Shown: one piece after another, positions 1 to 12,145 of the stretch | How positions within the stretch are numbered: the stretch's first letter is position 1 | Layout: each line of letters begins with the position of its first letter | Source of the DNA: Kushneria konosiri | Lineage (GTDB): Bacteria; Pseudomonadota; Gammaproteobacteria; Pseudomonadales; Halomonadaceae | Assembly: GCF_002155145.1 (NCBI RefSeq) | Contig: NZ_CP021323.1 | Span: forward strand, 992,001 to 1,056,000 | Direction: 5' to 3' | Length of the DNA: 64,000 nucleotides | Translations under genes and position numbers: made by a program | The notes under the pieces: generated by a model | What the model was told of the DNA's origin: nothing | The model's input: only the letters and a program-made list of their open reading frames with translations | Databases searched by the model: none

Positions 1-280
1 TCTGAAGAGGAGTGACCCCTGGTTGCTTCACTCATGTGTCTTCCTGATTGATATTGGAAATTGGAAGAGAGCCCTGAAAGCGTTTGATGCTGCCTCTTTT
101 CGGTGTTGGTTCAGAGCGACATTAGCCCAGTTTGAACCATCGTTCAAAAAAAAGCTTATCGGAGCACAATATTCCGGAAAGACAGGGTTATCCGAAAAAA
201 CGCGCTGGGCATCCTTGCGATGAGTGATTCCATACCGGCAGATGAGGGGTTCGGGCAGTGGCGGCGTCAGGGCACCAGGG
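1..280. other. No supported gene; small AT-rich palindrome
   Basis: No convincing gene is seen. A 66-codon open frame on the plus strand (23-223) has no ribosome binding site and no recognisable product. A 7-bp palindrome (131-137 with 142-148) is followed by a run of A on the plus strand, so it has the wrong polarity to terminate the lacI-type gene that ends at 281. Confidence 0.5.
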
Positions 281-1330
281 TCAGGTATCGCCGTAGATCA
301 GCCAGACCGGCTGACAGATATCGTGTTCGTGACGCTCCCCGGTGACCAGCCGCGCTGCTGTCACACCCTTGGCGTAACTGTCCTGATAGACCGTGGTGAG
401 CATGGGACGACGGTGCTGGCCTTCGGCAATACCATCAAAGCCTGTCAGTTTCAGCTCGCCGGGCACGCTGATACCGCGCTGCTCGGCCAGACTCAAGGCA
501 GTCAATGCCAGACGGTCCGACATGCACAGCAGCAGATCCGGCTTGTCCTCGGCCAGCAGGGTCTCGATGACCGGCGCCGCCGCCTCAAAGGTATTGCCGG
601 CAACGTTCCATAGGGGCACCTGTTCCGGATCATGACCGGCCTCTTCAAGCGCCTGATCGAAACCGGCCAGTCGCTCAGTGGCGACCTGATTGGGCTGAGA
701 CCACTGTAATGGGCGCTCGAGCCGGCCTCCGGAGGCGTCCAGTGTCATGCGCAGCGCCACAATGGCCGGGCGCCTTGCACCGCCAGCGAGTGCATGGCGT
801 GCAATGGCCAGCGCTGCGCTGCGGTGATCGATCAACACCGATGGCAATCCCGGCAAGCGGATGTCCACCGTGATCAGCGGCTGTTGCTGATGGCGCAGCA
901 AAGCCATGGTGTTCTCTTCAGGGATCGAGCCGTAAATCAGATAGCCGTCGGCCACGCCGTTGAGCGAAGCGCTCTGACGTTCAGTACGGGATGAGTCCGT
1001 CAGCAGCAATAGATGATAGCCCCGGGCGTCCAGCACTTCGGCAATACCCCCCAGGAAATCCCCGGCCACGCGGTCGCCGAGGCTATAGCCCAGACCATCA
1101 GAAAGCATCACGCCAATGATGCCGGTACGTCCGGTGCGCAGCGTTCGGCCCTGACGGCTGGGGCCGTCATAACCCAGCGCCCGGGCCGCGGTCAGAATCT
1201 CCTCGCGCAGCCTTGACGAAAGCTGGTCGGGCCGGTTGAAGGCATTGGAGACGGTGGCCGTCGAGACGCCCAGATGCGTCGCGACGGCCTTGAGTGTCAC
1301 GGGATGACGCCTGCTCACATCAGCTTCCAC
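281..1330 (-). CDS. LacI-family transcriptional regulator of the alpha-glucoside operon
   Basis: Sugar-responsive DNA-binding repressor. The N-terminus has the LacI helix-turn-helix (TLKAVATHLGVSTATVSNAF, about residues 12-31) followed by a hinge and a periplasmic-binding-protein-like effector domain; 349 residues is the usual family length. It is the last gene of the minus-strand sugar operon, 43 bp after the glucosidase gene. It probably controls that operon and the divergent porin through the operator-like sites at 8817-8942. The start is uncertain: GTG at 1330 has no ribosome site, while GTG at 1318 has GGAAG upstream. The ligand is inferred to be an alpha-glucoside. Confidence 0.9.
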   Translation of the reverse strand: MEADVSRRHPVTLKAVATHLGVSTATVSNAFNRPDQLSSRLREEILTAARALGYDGPSRQGRTLRTGRTGIIGVMLSDGLGYSLGDRVAGDFLGGIAEVLDARGYHLLLLTDSSRTERQSASLNGVADGYLIYGSIPEENTMALLRHQQQPLITVDIRLPGLPSVLIDHRSAALAIARHALAGGARRPAIVALRMTLDASGGRLERPLQWSQPNQVATERLAGFDQALEEAGHDPEQVPLWNVAGNTFEAAAPVIETLLAEDKPDLLLCMSDRLALTALSLAEQRGISVPGELKLTGFDGIAEGQHRRPMLTTVYQDSYAKGVTAARLVTGERHEHDICQPVWLIYGDT

Positions 1331-1373
1331 GGCAAGGCGTCACGGTGTGGTATCACGGTCAGGACCGGGCGCT

Positions 1374-3005
1374 TCAAGGCGTCACCAGCCAGACCGCCGC
1401 GTTGCCGGCCAGCTGTCCCTCGCTGACGGCGTCCGGCACGCTTTGAATGGCGACCTCTGCCTCGGGCAGCGCCACCGGCGTCTCGCCCAGGTTGAGCACC
1501 ACGGTCACGCCGCCGTTGGAAAGGCTCAGCACATCGCTGCGCGGGCTCTCCTGCCAGGTCAGCTCGCCGTGGCCCAGCCCGTATTCGTGGCGCATGGCCA
1601 ATAGTCGACGATAAAGCTCCAGCGTCGAGGTGGCATTTTCCAGCTGAAGGTTGGCGGCATAGCGGGCATAGTTTTCAGGCTGTGGCAGCCAGCTCTCACC
1701 GGTGGTATTAAAACCGAAGGCCGGTGCATCAGCGCGCCACGGCAGCGGTACGCGACAGCCGTCACGACCGATCTGCTCTCCATCGGTGCGATGGAAGGTC
1801 GGGTCCTGCCGATAGCGCGCCGGCATGGTGGTGTGATCCGGAAGGCCCAGCTCTTCACCCTGATAGAGATAGGCCGATCCGGGCAGCGCCAGCGTCAGCA
1901 TGATCAGCGCCCGCGCCCGGCGCAGCCCCAGCGCTTCGTCAGGCTGTTCACCGTCGGCATCAATGCCGTTGGGGCGCGTGCCCGGATGCGACAGCCCCAG
2001 CCGTGAGGCATGACGCACGCCGTCGTGGTTGGACATGACCCAGGTGGTGGTGGCCCCGACCGCCCCATAGCTCTCAAGCGAAGTATCGATGACACGGCGC
2101 AGCTTGTCGGCATTCCAGGGGGTCAGCAGGTAGTCAAAGTTGAACGCCTGCTGCATCTCGTCAGGACGTACGTAGCGCGCCGTCCGCGCCGGCGGATGCA
2201 CCCAGGCCTCGGCGACCATCATGCGGTCACGACCGAACTCGGCCAGCACCCGATTCCAGCGGCGATAGATCTCGTGCACCTCTTCCTGATCCCACATGGG
2301 ACCACGATTGCCGCCCTCGATCATTTCCTGACTGCCCTCCCAGTCCGGCAGGTCCGGCGCCTTGATCATGCCGTGGGCCACATCGACGCGGAAGCCGTCA
2401 ACGCCGCGCGCGAGCCAGAAGCGCAGCACATTGTCGAACTCCTCGAGCACCTCGGGGTTACGCCAGTCAAGATCGGGCTGGCTGGTATCAAAAAGATGCA
2501 GATACCACTCGCGCTCGCCGGGCACCTGTGTCCAGGCAGGCCCACCGAACACGCTCTGCCAGTTGTTGGGCGGTTGTTCACCATGCTCGCCACGCCCTTC
2601 GCGAAAGATATAGCGCGCCCGCGCCCGGCTGCCGGAATCCGAGGCCAGCGCCTCCTTGAACCAGACATGTTCGCTGGAAGTATGGTTGGGCACGACATCC
2701 ACGATGATTCTCATGCCTCTTTCATGAGCCCCCGAGAGCATCGAGTCGAAATCCTCGAGCGTGCCAAACAGCGGATCGACATCGCGATAGTCGGCCACGT
2801 CATAGCCGGCATCTGCCTGCGGTGAGCGATAAAAGGGCGACAGCCAGAGCGCATCCACGCCCAGGTTCGCCAGATAGTCGAGCCGCTCGGTCACGCCGGC
2901 CAGATCACCGATACCATCACCGCTGGCATCCATGAAGCTGCGCGGATAGATCTGATAGATGACGGCGTCGTGCCACCACTGTGGCCAGGAAGAGTGCTGT
3001 GTCAT
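1374..3005 (-). CDS. GH13 alpha-glucosidase
   Basis: Cytoplasmic glycoside hydrolase family 13 enzyme that would cleave imported alpha-glucosides such as maltose, sucrose or isomaltose. Conserved regions are visible: DVVPNH (103-108), GFRVDVA with nucleophile Asp208, acid/base Glu266 in VAEAW, and NHD (326-328). There is no signal peptide. The start at 3005 (MTQHSSW) is chosen because GGAG precedes it; an upstream in-frame ATG at 3038 adds 11 residues without support. It lies 182 bp after the solute-binding gene. Family membership is sure; exact substrate is not. Oligo-1,6-glucosidase is the main alternative. Confidence 0.93.
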   Translation of the reverse strand: MTQHSSWPQWWHDAVIYQIYPRSFMDASGDGIGDLAGVTERLDYLANLGVDALWLSPFYRSPQADAGYDVADYRDVDPLFGTLEDFDSMLSGAHERGMRIIVDVVPNHTSSEHVWFKEALASDSGSRARARYIFREGRGEHGEQPPNNWQSVFGGPAWTQVPGEREWYLHLFDTSQPDLDWRNPEVLEEFDNVLRFWLARGVDGFRVDVAHGMIKAPDLPDWEGSQEMIEGGNRGPMWDQEEVHEIYRRWNRVLAEFGRDRMMVAEAWVHPPARTARYVRPDEMQQAFNFDYLLTPWNADKLRRVIDTSLESYGAVGATTTWVMSNHDGVRHASRLGLSHPGTRPNGIDADGEQPDEALGLRRARALIMLTLALPGSAYLYQGEELGLPDHTTMPARYRQDPTFHRTDGEQIGRDGCRVPLPWRADAPAFGFNTTGESWLPQPENYARYAANLQLENATSTLELYRRLLAMRHEYGLGHGELTWQESPRSDVLSLSNGGVTVVLNLGETPVALPEAEVAIQSVPDAVSEGQLAGNAAVWLVTP

Positions 3006-3148
3006 GTCAACTCCAATGGTTGGTCGAATATAGTGCATCCATCATGCTCATGCGACTGCCGACAGGGGGCACTGTCACCCTGCATCGGCCGGATTGACGG
3101 CCCTTTCCGCTCTGAATGCGGAGATGGAACAACATTGCCATTCGCTCG

Positions 3149-3167
3149 AGGGGGCATCGTGCCCTCC
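3149..3167 (-). other. Intergenic hairpin after the first solute-binding gene
   Basis: GGGGGCA (3150-3156) pairs with TGCCCTC (3160-3166), with one G-T pair, in the 182-bp gap between the solute-binding gene and the glucosidase. No T-run follows on the minus strand, so it looks more like an mRNA-stabilising or processing hairpin than a terminator. Such hairpins often follow binding-protein genes and raise their dosage. Confidence 0.35.
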
Positions 3168-3187
3168 TTCAACCGATCATCTACCGC

Positions 3188-4479
<1,292 letters not shown>

Positions 4480-4483
<4 letters not shown>

Positions 4484-5598
4484 GATAGGGTCCCCTGCGG
4501 CTCAGTGACGGATTCATGGTGCGCAAGCGGTGCCATCGCGCGTCCATCACGATCGAAGAGATGGGCATGTGCCGGATCGAAATCGAGCACTACCCGTTCG
4601 CCGCGCTTGAACGAGCTGGAGGCCTGAGTGCGACAGACCAGCAGCTCGCCGTCGTCGCGCTCCAGATAGAGATAGGCTTCGCTGCCGAGGTACTCGACAT
4701 TGACGATCTCGAGCCCTTCGCCGCTTTCACTGGCGGTGGGAATCAGATGTTCCGGACGCACGCCCAGCGTCGCTTCGCTGGCGCTGTCGAGTGCCAGCGG
4801 CAGCGTGCGCTGTCCGATGGCGGGAATCTCTACGCGACAGCCCTGCTCGGGAACGGGATGGGCAGTGACTTCGAGGAAGTTCATTTTTGGCGAGCCGATG
4901 AAGCCCGCGACGAAGCGCGACGCAGGCCGTTCGTAAAGCTCGCGTGGGGTACCGATCTGCTCCACGTGACCGGCGTTGAGCACCACGATGCGATCGGCCA
5001 GGGTCATCGCCTCGACCTGGTCGTGGGTGACATAGATCATGGTCGAGCCCAAACGCTCGTGGAGCCGCGCGATCTCGTTGCGGGTCTGTACCCGCAGCGC
5101 CGCGTCCAGGTTGGAGAGCGGCTCATCGAAAAGCAGGATCTTCGGCTCGCGGGCCATCGCCCGGCCGATCGCCACACGCTGGCGCTGGCCGCCGGAAAGC
5201 GCCTTGGGCAGGCGCTCCAGCAGACCGTCAAGCTGCAGGATTTTTGCCGTCTGGCGGACCCGTTCGTCCACCGTCTGCTTCTCCTGTTTGACCAGCTTCA
5301 GGCCGAAGGCGATGTTGTCGTAGACGCTCATGTGCGGATAGAGCGCGTAGGACTGGAACACCATGCCGATGCCGCGTTCCGGCGGCGTGAGATTGTTGAC
5401 CCGTTGATCATCAATCATCAGATCGCCGTGAGTGATCGATTCGAGCCCGGCAATCAGGCGCAACAGGGTCGACTTGCCACAACCGGAGGGGCCGACAAAA
5501 ACGATGAACTCGCCGTTGTCGATCTGCATCGAGACATCATCGATCACCCGGGTGCTGCCAAAGCGCTTGTTGACTCGTTCGAGCGTCAGACCAGCCAT
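4480..5598 (-). CDS. ABC transporter ATP-binding protein, MalK/UgpC family
   Basis: ATPase subunit that powers sugar import. Walker A GPSGCGKST (36-44), signature LSGGQ (134-138) and Walker B LLFDEP (155-160) are present, followed by the C-terminal TOBE/regulatory region (SEATLGVRPEHL) typical of carbohydrate importers. The start at 5598 (MAGLTLE) is preceded by GGAG; an open extension to 5655 would run back towards the permease gene and looks artefactual. It sits 40 bp after the second permease gene and overlaps the next gene by 4 bp. It could also serve other sugar importers, as MalK-type ATPases can. Confidence 0.95.
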
Positions 5599-5638
5599 AG
5601 TTTCTCCTACCCGAAAACGGGGAAAGCAGTGGGAGCAT

Positions 5639-6481
5639 TCAGCCCTTGACGGCACCGGCAGTAAGCCCGGAGACGATACGCCGCTGGAAGATCACCACCA
5701 GCACCACCAGCGGTACGGTCACGATCACCGAGGCAGCCATGATCGGCCCCCATGGCAGCTCGTACTGGCTGCCGCCGGAGATCAGCGCGATCGCCACCGG
5801 TACCGTGCGCTGCGAATCGGTCAGGGTGAAGGTCAGGGCAAACAGGAATTCGTTCCATGCCGCGATAAAGGCCAGAAGCCCGGTGGTGGCCATCGCCGGC
5901 CACAAAAGCGGCATGAACACCTTGGTGAGGGTGACCCAGGGCGAGGCGCCATCCACGATCGCGGCCTCCTCGAGCTCGTCGGGGAGCTGGCGCATGAAGG
6001 TGGTCAGAATCCACACCGTGAATGGCAGGGTGAAGATGGTGTAGCTCAGGATCAGTCCACCGGGAGAGTTGTAGAGATCAAGCGTACGAATTACCTCGAA
6101 CAGTCCCGAAAGCACCGCGACCTGAGGGAACATTGACACCCCCAGCACGATCATCATCACCGTGGTACGCCCGCGAAAGCGCACCCGGCCCAGCGCCCAG
6201 GCGGCTGTCAGGCCCAGCAGCAGGGCAATGATCACCACGCTGATGGCAACGATCACCGAATTGCGGATGGCGGCCAGAAAGGTCGGCTGCGAAAGCACCG
6301 CCACATAGTTGGAGAAATCCAGGCTATCGACCCAGTAGCTCACCTCGAAGAGCTGGCTGGAGGGTTTCAGCGAGGTCACGATGGCGTAGTAAAAGGGGAA
6401 GACAGCGTAGAGCACCAGCACTGCCACCAGCGCCCAGAAGCCGATCTTCAGGGCGACGGCCTTCAATGTGCGCAGTCTCAT
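5639..6481 (-). CDS. Sugar ABC transporter permease, MalG family
   Basis: Inner-membrane permease, 280 residues, with about six membrane segments and the MalG-type EAA loop (EEAAIVDGASPWVTLTKVFMP) that docks onto the ATPase. The start at 6481 (MRLRTLK) overlaps the upstream permease stop by 4 bp (ATGA), indicating translational coupling. The open frame continues 144 codons upstream inside the other permease gene, but that part is an arginine-rich shadow. It forms the channel with the MalF-type partner. Confidence 0.95.
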   Translation of the reverse strand: MRLRTLKAVALKIGFWALVAVLVLYAVFPFYYAIVTSLKPSSQLFEVSYWVDSLDFSNYVAVLSQPTFLAAIRNSVIVAISVVIIALLLGLTAAWALGRVRFRGRTTVMMIVLGVSMFPQVAVLSGLFEVIRTLDLYNSPGGLILSYTIFTLPFTVWILTTFMRQLPDELEEAAIVDGASPWVTLTKVFMPLLWPAMATTGLLAFIAAWNEFLFALTFTLTDSQRTVPVAIALISGGSQYELPWGPIMAASVIVTVPLVVLVVIFQRRIVSGLTAGAVKG

Positions 6482-7488
6482 TGTCCACCTCCCAGCTGGC
6501 GACGTCCGAGATAGAGATAGACCACCGTGACCAGCGCGATGATCATGAACAAAAGCGTCGAGGCGGCACTGCCATACCCCACGTCCTGGAACTCCACCAG
6601 CTGCTGGCGGGCGTAGATCGACATCGTCATGGTCGAGGCAGCATTCGAGGTCAGCACGTAGATGACGTCGAACACGCGCAGCGCGTCCAGGGCGCGAAAG
6701 ATCACCGCCACCAGCAGCGCCGGGGTGATCAGCGGCAGGGTTACACGGAAGAACACCCGCACCGGATGGATGCCATCGACCTTCGCGGCCTCGTAGCAAT
6801 CGCTGGGCAGCATCTGCAGTGCCGCCAGCACCAGAAGCGCCACGAACGGGGTCGCCTTCCAGACGTCGACGATGATCACGGCCCACATCGACAGGCTGGC
6901 ATCGGCAGTCCACGACAGCGGCGCATCAATCAGCCCCAGGCCCAGCAGCAGGTGATTGATGATGCCGAACTGGTCATTGAGCATCCACGCCCAGATCTTG
7001 GCCGACACCACGGTGGGAATCGCCCAGGGGATCAGCATCGCTGCGCGCACCAGGGTACGGCCGCGAAAGTGAGCGTTGAGCACCAGCGCCACGATCACGC
7101 CCAGCGCGGCCTCCAGCGATACCGACACCAGCGCGAAGTAGATCGTGTTCCATACCGACTGCCACCACAGTGGATCGGCAAGAATGCCGTACCAGCCATC
7201 ATCGAAAACCAGATAGTTCTCAAGGCCAATGAACTGCGATCCCTCAAGGCTCGACAGGCTGGCATCGGTGAGGCTGAACCAGAAGGTGCGCACGAGCGGC
7301 CAGCCGGCCACCAGCAGCAAACCGATCAGCATCGGGGTCAGAAACAGCCAGGCGGCGCGTACCCGCTGGCGTCTGACCCGGGTGCCGCGCTCGCGACGCG
7401 GCGTACCGGCCGGGCCTGCTGCTCCCCCGTCACTCTTCTCGTGACGGGGGCTGTTGGACACCGTGTCATGCGACTCTTGTGCGGTCAT
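6478..7488 (-). CDS. Sugar ABC transporter permease, MalF family
   Basis: Inner-membrane permease partner, 336 residues. A hydrophilic Arg-rich N-terminal tail of about 45 residues precedes six membrane segments; the EAA loop (YEAAKVDGIHPVRVFFRVTLP) is present. GGAGGAG lies just before the ATG. It starts 20 bp after the second solute-binding gene and is translationally coupled to the MalG-type gene. The short periplasmic loop places it with ThuF/AglF-like permeases rather than enteric MalF, which has a large insertion. Confidence 0.95.
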   Translation of the reverse strand: MTAQESHDTVSNSPRHEKSDGGAAGPAGTPRRERGTRVRRQRVRAAWLFLTPMLIGLLLVAGWPLVRTFWFSLTDASLSSLEGSQFIGLENYLVFDDGWYGILADPLWWQSVWNTIYFALVSVSLEAALGVIVALVLNAHFRGRTLVRAAMLIPWAIPTVVSAKIWAWMLNDQFGIINHLLLGLGLIDAPLSWTADASLSMWAVIIVDVWKATPFVALLVLAALQMLPSDCYEAAKVDGIHPVRVFFRVTLPLITPALLVAVIFRALDALRVFDVIYVLTSNAASTMTMSIYARQQLVEFQDVGYGSAASTLLFMIIALVTVVYLYLGRRQLGGGQ

Positions 7489-7508
7489 GATGTGCTCCTC
7501 CGGCGGTT

Positions 7509-8774
7509 TTACCAGCGGCGCCGCTTGATGCGCTCAAGTTCGCCCTCAAGGCTTTCAAGCCCCTGATCGGCGGTAACGCGACCCGAAAGCACTTCATGGA
7601 CGGTGTTGAAAAAGGCGTTGGAAACGCGGGGGTAGTTGTCGCCGGTCACGGCCGCCGGACGAGGCACGGCCGAAACGAAGGTATCGTAGAGCGTGCCGAA
7701 AAAGGGCACTGCGGCCAGCACTTCCGGGTCCTGGTAGAGGGCTTCGATGGTCGGGTTGTAGGCGCCCTCGATGGCACGACGCTTCTGCTCCTCGGGTGAG
7801 GCGAGAAACGCGACCAGATCGGCAGCCATGTCGGGATGATCGCTGTAGCGCGAAACCGCCAGATTCCAGCCGCCCAGCACGCCGGCACTCTGGCCGTCTT
7901 CCCCTCCCGCGGGCAGCGGTGCCACCTCGACCTTGTCACGGATGCTGCTCTGCTCGGACTGCACCAGATCCCAGGCATAGGGCCAGTTACGCATGAACAG
8001 CGCATTGCCGGACTGGAAGACGCCACGCGCTTCCTCCTCGGTGTAGTTGAGCACGCCCTGCGGAGAGATATCGTTGATCCATCCGGCGGCGTGCGACAGG
8101 GCCTTCACCGCCTGAGGGTTATTAACAGTGATCTCGCCATCCTCGTCCACGATGGTGCCGCCATCGGGATAACTGGCGATCCACTCCAGCGCGTTGACGG
8201 TCAGCCCTTCATAGGCACGCCCCTGGAACACGTAGCCCCAGAAATCCTTTTGCCCGGCGTCCCGCTCGCCCGCCTGGACGGTTTGCGCGGCTTCGGTCAG
8301 TTCAGCCCAGGTGGTGGGGACCTCAAGGTCGTACTTTTCGAGCAGATCCTTGCGGTAGTAAAGGATGCCGGCGTCGGTGAACCAGGGCATCGCCACCAGC
8401 CGCCCCTCCACCGTGTTGTTATCGACGATGGCTCCGAAAAAGCCATCGGTTGCGTTCTGCGGCAGATACTCCTTCAGATCGATCAGATGGGGCGCCAGCA
8501 TGCCGGGCCATACCACGTCGATCTGGAAAACATCGATGTCGCTGGAACGGGCATTGAGAATCTGCTGATACAGCGACAGTCGCTCGGTGGCCGAGTTGGG
8601 CGTTGAGACCACCTCGACACTGTTGCCGGTCTGTGCCTCCCAGCGCTCCACCCCTGACTTGCAGAGCTGAAGCTCGGCGCCTACGGCGCCGCAGGAGATG
8701 GTGAGATCGGCCGCCTGAACCTGACCGGCTACGGCTACCAGAAAAATCCCTGCGGGAAGCAGTCTGCCTTTCAT
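7509..8774 (-). CDS. ABC transporter solute-binding protein (alpha-glucoside), copy 2
   Basis: First gene of the operon. It is a 421-residue periplasmic binding protein with a signal peptide ending near QVQAAD (about residue 21-22) and the LYYRKDLLEKYDL and GVFQSGNALFMRNWPY segments shared with the copy at 3188-4483. AGAGGTG precedes the ATG. Its place right after the promoter suggests it is the most abundant component. The paralogues probably differ in ligand range; this is inference. The upstream region carries two LacI-like operators. Confidence 0.93.
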   Translation of the reverse strand: MKGRLLPAGIFLVAVAGQVQAADLTISCGAVGAELQLCKSGVERWEAQTGNSVEVVSTPNSATERLSLYQQILNARSSDIDVFQIDVVWPGMLAPHLIDLKEYLPQNATDGFFGAIVDNNTVEGRLVAMPWFTDAGILYYRKDLLEKYDLEVPTTWAELTEAAQTVQAGERDAGQKDFWGYVFQGRAYEGLTVNALEWIASYPDGGTIVDEDGEITVNNPQAVKALSHAAGWINDISPQGVLNYTEEEARGVFQSGNALFMRNWPYAWDLVQSEQSSIRDKVEVAPLPAGGEDGQSAGVLGGWNLAVSRYSDHPDMAADLVAFLASPEEQKRRAIEGAYNPTIEALYQDPEVLAAVPFFGTLYDTFVSAVPRPAAVTGDNYPRVSNAFFNTVHEVLSGRVTADQGLESLEGELERIKRRRW

Positions 8775-8816
8775 GGCAACACCTCTTTGTAATCGTCGAA
8801 AGGTATCCAGCGCTAA

Positions 8817-8830
8817 CTTAATCGTTTAAG
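8817..8830. promoter_or_regulatory. LacI-type operator candidate 1
   Basis: CTTAATCGTTTAAG is a 14-bp palindrome with a central CG and one mismatched pair, the usual shape of a LacI-family operator. It lies 42 bp upstream of the solute-binding gene start at 8774 and resembles the second site 112 bp away. Confidence 0.5.
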
Positions 8831-8928
8831 ACGCCATGAAAATTACGTTTATTTGCAGTCACGATACATAAGACCTTGGCCGTTTAGCGGTTGGTCTATA
8901 CGACCATGGGATAGCTCTACAACCCTGT

Positions 8929-8942
8929 CTTTAACGTTTAAG
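8929..8942. promoter_or_regulatory. LacI-type operator candidate 2
   Basis: CTTTAACGTTTAAG matches the first candidate at 12 of 14 positions and also has a central CG. It sits 112 bp upstream of the porin gene, so a repressor bound at both sites could form a loop and control both divergent units. Confidence 0.5.
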
Positions 8943-9012
8943 TTTCGCCCATATGCCGTCAACGCCGTCGATCAGGAAGTTTTGCGTGGTTTTTGAGGGC
9001 ATTCGAGACTGA

Positions 9013-10638
<1,626 letters not shown>

Positions 10639-10663
10639 ACGAACACTCGATACCCAACGAAAG

Positions 10664-10700
10664 GCGCGGGGGATGGCATGGCCATCCCCCGCGCGCTTTT
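10664..10700. terminator. Strong terminator between porin and dGTPase-like gene
   Basis: A perfect 14-bp stem (10664-10677 with 10681-10694), three-base loop and short T-run after it on the plus strand. It ends the porin transcript and may also act for the convergent gene. Confidence 0.85.
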
Positions 10701-10723
10701 GTTTCCGTACTGCCCTGCTTCGA

Positions 10724-12061
10724 CTACTCTCCGCGCAGACGCCCGCCCATTTCCTGAGCGAGATCGACCGCGAAGTTGTCCGTCATGCCGCCGATGAAAT
10801 CGAGCATACGGCGATAGCTGTCATACAGCGGCCATTGGGTCTGCGGCGTGTTTTCCCCGATCAGGGCCAGCACGCGCTGATGCTTGAAGCTCGACTGGCC
10901 GGTGAAATGCAGCTCGTGCGCCGCACCGATAAAGGCTTCGAGCAGAATGCCCAGCGTCGTGTAGGCGCCGATCTCGAGCTTGGCCTTGCGCGCATTGCGA
11001 AAGATGCGATCGCGGGCAATTTTCTTGGCCTCGCTTACCCCCCAGCCGAGATCCGGGTGACACAGATCCAGCAGGTCATCTTCAAGGCTGCCTTCCAGCA
11101 ATGCCTGTTCGTGGGTGACAAAGGTCGCCGCTACTTCATTGACCGCTCGCTCCATGGCAGCACCTCGAAGCGCCGCCACCCGCCGACGCTGGGAGACGTT
11201 CTCGCGCGACATGCGGGCGTAATCCTCGGGCTCGCCGCCGGCAATATGGGTCAACACGCCGGCGACTTCCTCATAGCGCAGGATGCCCATCTCGAGACCG
11301 TCCTCAAGATCAAGCAGGGCATAGCAGATGTCATCGGCCGCCTCGACCAGCCAGGCAAAGGGATGACGACACCAGGCGTGATCGCTCAGTCGCTTGAGCC
11401 CGAGCAGACCGGCCACGCGCTCAAGCTGGCGGCTTTCGGATTGATAGGCACCGAACTTGCCGGCCAGCCCCGCCCGCTCTACCGTCCAGGGATACTTGAG
11501 CATCGCCCCGAGTGTCGGCGCGGTCAGGCGCATACCGCCACGGAACTGGTTGTATTCGATCTGGGTAACCACCCGAAATCCCTGAGCGTTACCCTCATAG
11601 GTCAGAAGATCGGCCCGCTCGGTCGGACTTAACGCCTCGAGATAACCGGTGCCATCGGCTTCGGCGCGCTTGAACCAGTCACGAATGGCGTACTCGCCGG
11701 CATGACCAAAGGGCGGGTTGCCGATGTCATGACTCAGGCAGGCCGCCTGAACGATCACGCCCATGTCGGCCGGCGTGATCCAGTCCGGCAAATGATCACT
11801 CAAGCGCTCGCCGACGATCATCCCCAGACTCCGCCCGACACAGCCAACTTCCAGCGAGTGGGTCAACCGGGTGTGGATATGATCGTTTTCGGTCAGTGGA
11901 TGCACCTGCGTCTTGCGCCCCAGACGGCGAAAGGAGCCTGAAAAAACGATGCGATCAAAGTCCTTGTGGAAAGGACTGCGCCCGATTTCGCGCTCGCGCT
12001 CGGTGGTCTTGTCATCCAGACGCACGGGGGCCAGCAACTGCTCCCACTGCATTTGACTCAT
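10724..12061 (-). CDS. dgt: Deoxyguanosinetriphosphate triphosphohydrolase-like protein
   Basis: HD-domain nucleotide hydrolase that releases triphosphate from dNTPs and so tunes nucleotide pools. The metal-binding motif is visible: H68 in RLTHSLEV and H111-D112 in CLSHDIGNPPFGHAGE, preceded by the FRRLGRKTQVHP nucleotide-site segment typical of the family. The 445-residue length matches the shorter bacterial dGTPase-like subfamily rather than the 505-residue E. coli Dgt. GAGGCGAG lies before the ATG. It stands alone, convergent with the porin. Exact dNTP preference is not predictable. Confidence 0.88.
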   Translation of the reverse strand: MSQMQWEQLLAPVRLDDKTTEREREIGRSPFHKDFDRIVFSGSFRRLGRKTQVHPLTENDHIHTRLTHSLEVGCVGRSLGMIVGERLSDHLPDWITPADMGVIVQAACLSHDIGNPPFGHAGEYAIRDWFKRAEADGTGYLEALSPTERADLLTYEGNAQGFRVVTQIEYNQFRGGMRLTAPTLGAMLKYPWTVERAGLAGKFGAYQSESRQLERVAGLLGLKRLSDHAWCRHPFAWLVEAADDICYALLDLEDGLEMGILRYEEVAGVLTHIAGGEPEDYARMSRENVSQRRRVAALRGAAMERAVNEVAATFVTHEQALLEGSLEDDLLDLCHPDLGWGVSEAKKIARDRIFRNARKAKLEIGAYTTLGILLEAFIGAAHELHFTGQSSFKHQRVLALIGENTPQTQWPLYDSYRRMLDFIGGMTDNFAVDLAQEMGGRLRGE

Positions 12062-12145
12062 CTCGCCTCGCCCCCTGGCGCCGGCTGCGCCGGCCGTTGA
12101 TTGATCATGACGCTCACCGGTCCACGCCTGCTTGCTGACGTCCGC

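Noticed and set aside
2010-2825. Long plus-strand frame over the alpha-glucosidase
   Set aside because: Antisense shadow of a well-supported GH13 gene; no ribosome site or family motif.
6482-6913. Extension of the MalG permease frame by 144 codons upstream
   Set aside because: The added sequence is arginine-rich noise lying inside the MalF gene; the ATGA overlap at 6478-6481 gives the natural start.
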